Below, one piece after another: positions 5,661 to 7,003 of a DNA stretch of 7,003 bases. Made by a program: the position numbers and the translations under genes. The notes beneath the pieces were generated by a model. It was given only the letters and a program-made list of their open reading frames with translations. It was not told the DNA's origin and searched no databases. Positions within the stretch are counted from its first letter, which is position 1, and the number at the start of each line of letters is the position of its first letter. The DNA comes from an uncultured Acidimicrobiaceae bacterium (GTDB lineage Bacteria > Actinomycetota > Acidimicrobiia > Spongiisociales > UBA5794). The DNA lies in contig CAMYJM010000135.1 of assembly GCA_947258635.1 (NCBI GenBank), forward strand, positions 1 through 7,003, written 5' to 3'.

Positions 5661-5942
5661 GTGTTCAGCCAGTTGCTCGAGGTCCTGTCTAAACAGGAAC
5701 TCGCTTGGCAAGACCTGGCCAACTGTCGTGGTGCGGATCCCGACCTCTTCTTCCCCGAGCGGGGTGCCTCGACAAGGACGGCCAAATCGATTTGTCGCGA
5801 GTGCTCGGTTCGGCCCGACTGTCTCGAGTTCGCCATCGTGAGCAGTGAGAAGTTCGGGATATGGGGCGGGATGTCCGAGCGAGAGCGGCGCCGGATCCGC
5901 CGGCAGCGGGCCCTCGACGCGCAGCGCCGCAAGGTCTCCTGA
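5661..5942 (+). CDS. WhiB-like Fe-S transcriptional regulator (Wbl family)
   Basis: This is a small Actinobacteria-specific protein that binds a redox- and NO-sensitive [4Fe-4S] cluster and, in characterised members, regulates transcription by contacting the primary sigma factor. The 93-residue product has all four cluster cysteines: C22, C45, C48 and C54 (C-x22-C-x2-C-x5-C). The sigma-contact turn GIWGG is at 66-70, followed by a strongly basic tail (SERERRRIRRQRALDAQRR) that fits DNA contact. Trp16 and the DLFFPE segment (28-33) also match the family. The GTG start has AGGAG 6 nt upstream. Its promoter is strong, with a palindrome at the predicted start, so it may be repressed or self-regulated. 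It is divergent from sdhCAB. The single-domain layout resembles WhiB1/WhiB2 types, but I cannot assign a subfamily, so no symbol is given. The family assignment is very secure. Confidence 0.95.
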   Translation: MFSQLLEVLSKQELAWQDLANCRGADPDLFFPERGASTRTAKSICRECSVRPDCLEFAIVSSEKFGIWGGMSERERRRIRRQRALDAQRRKVS

Positions 5943-6001
5943 GCGTTCGTTGTCGTCGGCTGCGGCCTCTACGCTACGGTCTGCGTAAGCGGTGCCGTCT
6001 G

Positions 6002-6008
6002 AGGAGGA
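6002..6008 (+). promoter_or_regulatory. Ribosome binding site setting the TTG start of the membrane-anchored protein
   Basis: AGGAGGA ends 3 nt before the TTG at 6012 (4 nt counted from GGAGG), slightly close. The next in-frame candidate, GTG at 6030, is spaced too far and would remove part of the membrane segment, so TTG is preferred. Confidence 0.5.
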
Positions 6009-6011
6009 ACC

Positions 6012-6917
6012 TTGCCCACGCCAGTTGTTGTGCTCATTGTCGTCGCCGTCGTGGCTGCGGTCGCTTGGTATCTGCTCGCCCGCGGTCGTGCCGATTCGCA
6101 GCCGGCTCCGGCCCGGTCCGAACCGCGGCTCTCGGAAGTCGACTTCAAAGTTGCCGGCGCCACTGCTCATGTCTACTTCGACACGCAGATCCCCGGAGAA
6201 GGTCCCGATGACGTGCTCACGTCTCTGATGGGGCGCGAAGCCATGCGGATCTTCGAGAGCAAAGCCGACCATCTTCCACTCGCCGAGGTCAAGCACGTCG
6301 CCGCCCATGGCCGCCAGGCGGGCCAGCCGGTTCTGGTGACAACCGTGCACATCAAGAAGCCGGCCGAAATGGGCCGCCTCGATGCCCCCAAGGACACCGA
6401 TGTCGTCATGGCCGGCGACGTCGCGGCGAGCGATGATCCGCTGGGCAAGCTCCACGCCATGGAGTTTGGTCGCGGCGGTGGCTACAGGGGTGGCGGCGAC
6501 GAACTGCCCCCGTTGTCGGAGGAGCTGCACATCCCGGCCAAGGTCATTGAGGCAGTAGCCGGCTCCGCTGACAGCCTCCTCGGAATGCGGCTCGAGGATT
6601 TCATCACAGGCCTCTTGAGGGCATCCGGCTACCAGGTGGTCGAGAAGGAGGACGGCACCAAGCGCGCCACGAAGGGCGGGACGACGACGTACCTGGAATT
6701 CGTCGAACACCTTCCTGGAAGCCATCCTGAACTGGATGAGCGCTCGATCGACGCCTTCATCATGAAGTTCATGGGGTCCCACGCGGATCGCGCCATGCTC
6801 TTCACCGCCAAGTACGGCCCTTACGCCGTCTATGAAAAAGAGCGGCGCAACACGAAGGTCACATTCATGACGCGGGAACGCCTCCAAACCTTCGTCGACT
6901 CTGTGGCGATGATCTAG
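6012..6917 (+). CDS. Membrane-anchored protein with degenerate Mrr-like C-terminal region, unknown function
   Basis: I do not recognise the full-length family. The 301-residue product opens with one uncleaved-looking membrane segment (about 4-23, PVVVLIVVAVVAAVAWYLL), then a Pro/Ala-rich linker (24-40). A first domain (about 43-135) looks mostly beta strands with a helix around 67-82. A Gly-rich linker follows (152-163, FGRGGGYRGGGD), then a C-terminal domain (about 187-301). That last part, with EDFITGLLRASGYQVV, a hairpin around 222-233, a long helix 243-257, AMLFTAKYGPYAVYEKE, and a final FMTRERLQTFVDS, follows the order of the Mrr/PD-(D/E)xK nuclease fold. However, the usual G-x-D and Q/E-x-K catalytic residues are not evident; the core strand reads TTYLEFVEH. 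If the fold is right it is probably inactive. The TTG start has AGGAGGA just upstream. It lies 69 bp after the whiB-like gene on the same strand and may be co-transcribed. That it is a gene is highly likely; the fold is tentative. Confidence 0.82.
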   Translation: MPTPVVVLIVVAVVAAVAWYLLARGRADSQPAPARSEPRLSEVDFKVAGATAHVYFDTQIPGEGPDDVLTSLMGREAMRIFESKADHLPLAEVKHVAAHGRQAGQPVLVTTVHIKKPAEMGRLDAPKDTDVVMAGDVAASDDPLGKLHAMEFGRGGGYRGGGDELPPLSEELHIPAKVIEAVAGSADSLLGMRLEDFITGLLRASGYQVVEKEDGTKRATKGGTTTYLEFVEHLPGSHPELDERSIDAFIMKFMGSHADRAMLFTAKYGPYAVYEKERRNTKVTFMTRERLQTFVDSVAMI

Positions 6918-6982
6918 TTTCGGCCAACTCCCGTTTCGCTCGGGCAATCAGGGTCGGCGCAACCGCATATGCCACCCGAGAC

Positions 6983-7003
6983 GTGATACGTGATACCTGA
7001 TAC
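6983..7003. repeat. Heptamer tandem repeat, three copies, reaching the window edge
   Basis: GTGATAC, GTGATAC and CTGATAC follow one another without a gap; only the first base of the third unit differs. The array stops at the last base of the window, so more copies may lie beyond. It is intergenic, 66 bp after the preceding stop. Its role is unknown. Confidence 0.55.

Noticed and set aside
6930..6944. CCCG-N7-CGGG considered as a terminator after the membrane-anchored protein
   Set aside because: A 4-bp stem with a 7-nt loop and no U-tract is too weak to call.
5460..6947. A 495-codon open frame on the minus strand, antisense to the whiB-like gene and the membrane-anchored protein
   Set aside because: It overlaps two well-supported plus-strand genes with their own ribosome sites. 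Its composition (many Arg, His, Gly and Asp, no recognisable domain) is typical of antisense reading through GC-rich codons.

Overview
The window comes from a high-GC actinobacterium. The main evidence is an intact WhiB-like protein (C-x22-C-x2-C-x5-C plus GIWGG), a family confined to Actinobacteria and their phages. The short HU protein without a lysine-rich tail, the type-B sdhCAB operon and the frequent GTG/TTG starts suggest a deep-branching lineage such as Acidimicrobiia rather than Mycobacterium or Streptomyces. That finer placement is inference.

Layout from left to right: (1) the 5' part of a six-helix membrane protein of unknown function on the minus strand, running off the left edge; (2) a divergent spacer with a TTACAC-GG-GTGTAA inverted repeat, then an HU-type DNA-binding protein gene on the plus strand, closed by a perfect 14-bp hairpin terminator; (3) about 340 bp (1115-1458) without a recognisable gene but with hairpins and a possible gene relic; (4) an SCP2-like lipid-carrier gene on the minus strand; (5) a complete minus-strand succinate dehydrogenase operon in the order sdhC-sdhA-sdhB, tightly packed (8-nt gap, then a 1-nt stop/start overlap); (6) a 197-bp divergent control region with a strong sigma70-type promoter and a perfect 14-bp palindrome facing the whiB-like gene; (7) the whiB-like gene, then a membrane-anchored protein of unknown function whose C-terminal region resembles a catalytically degenerate Mrr/PD-(D/E)xK fold; (8) a short heptamer tandem repeat at the right edge.

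How the genes work together: SdhC (di-heme b membrane anchor), SdhA (flavoprotein) and SdhB (three iron-sulfur clusters) form respiratory Complex II, oxidising succinate to fumarate and passing electrons to quinone (probably menaquinone in this group). The head-to-head placement of this redox enzyme with a WhiB-like Fe-S regulator suggests, but does not prove, a regulatory link. HU, the SCP2-like protein and the two membrane proteins look like ordinary core-genome neighbours. I found no CRISPR array, tRNA, rRNA, complete insertion sequence or phage gene.

The clearest leads are the operator-like palindrome at the predicted whiB transcription start, the whiB/sdhCAB divergent pair, the degenerate nuclease-like membrane protein, and the structured gene-less segment at 1115-1458. 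I see no clear evidence of a wholly new multi-gene system.
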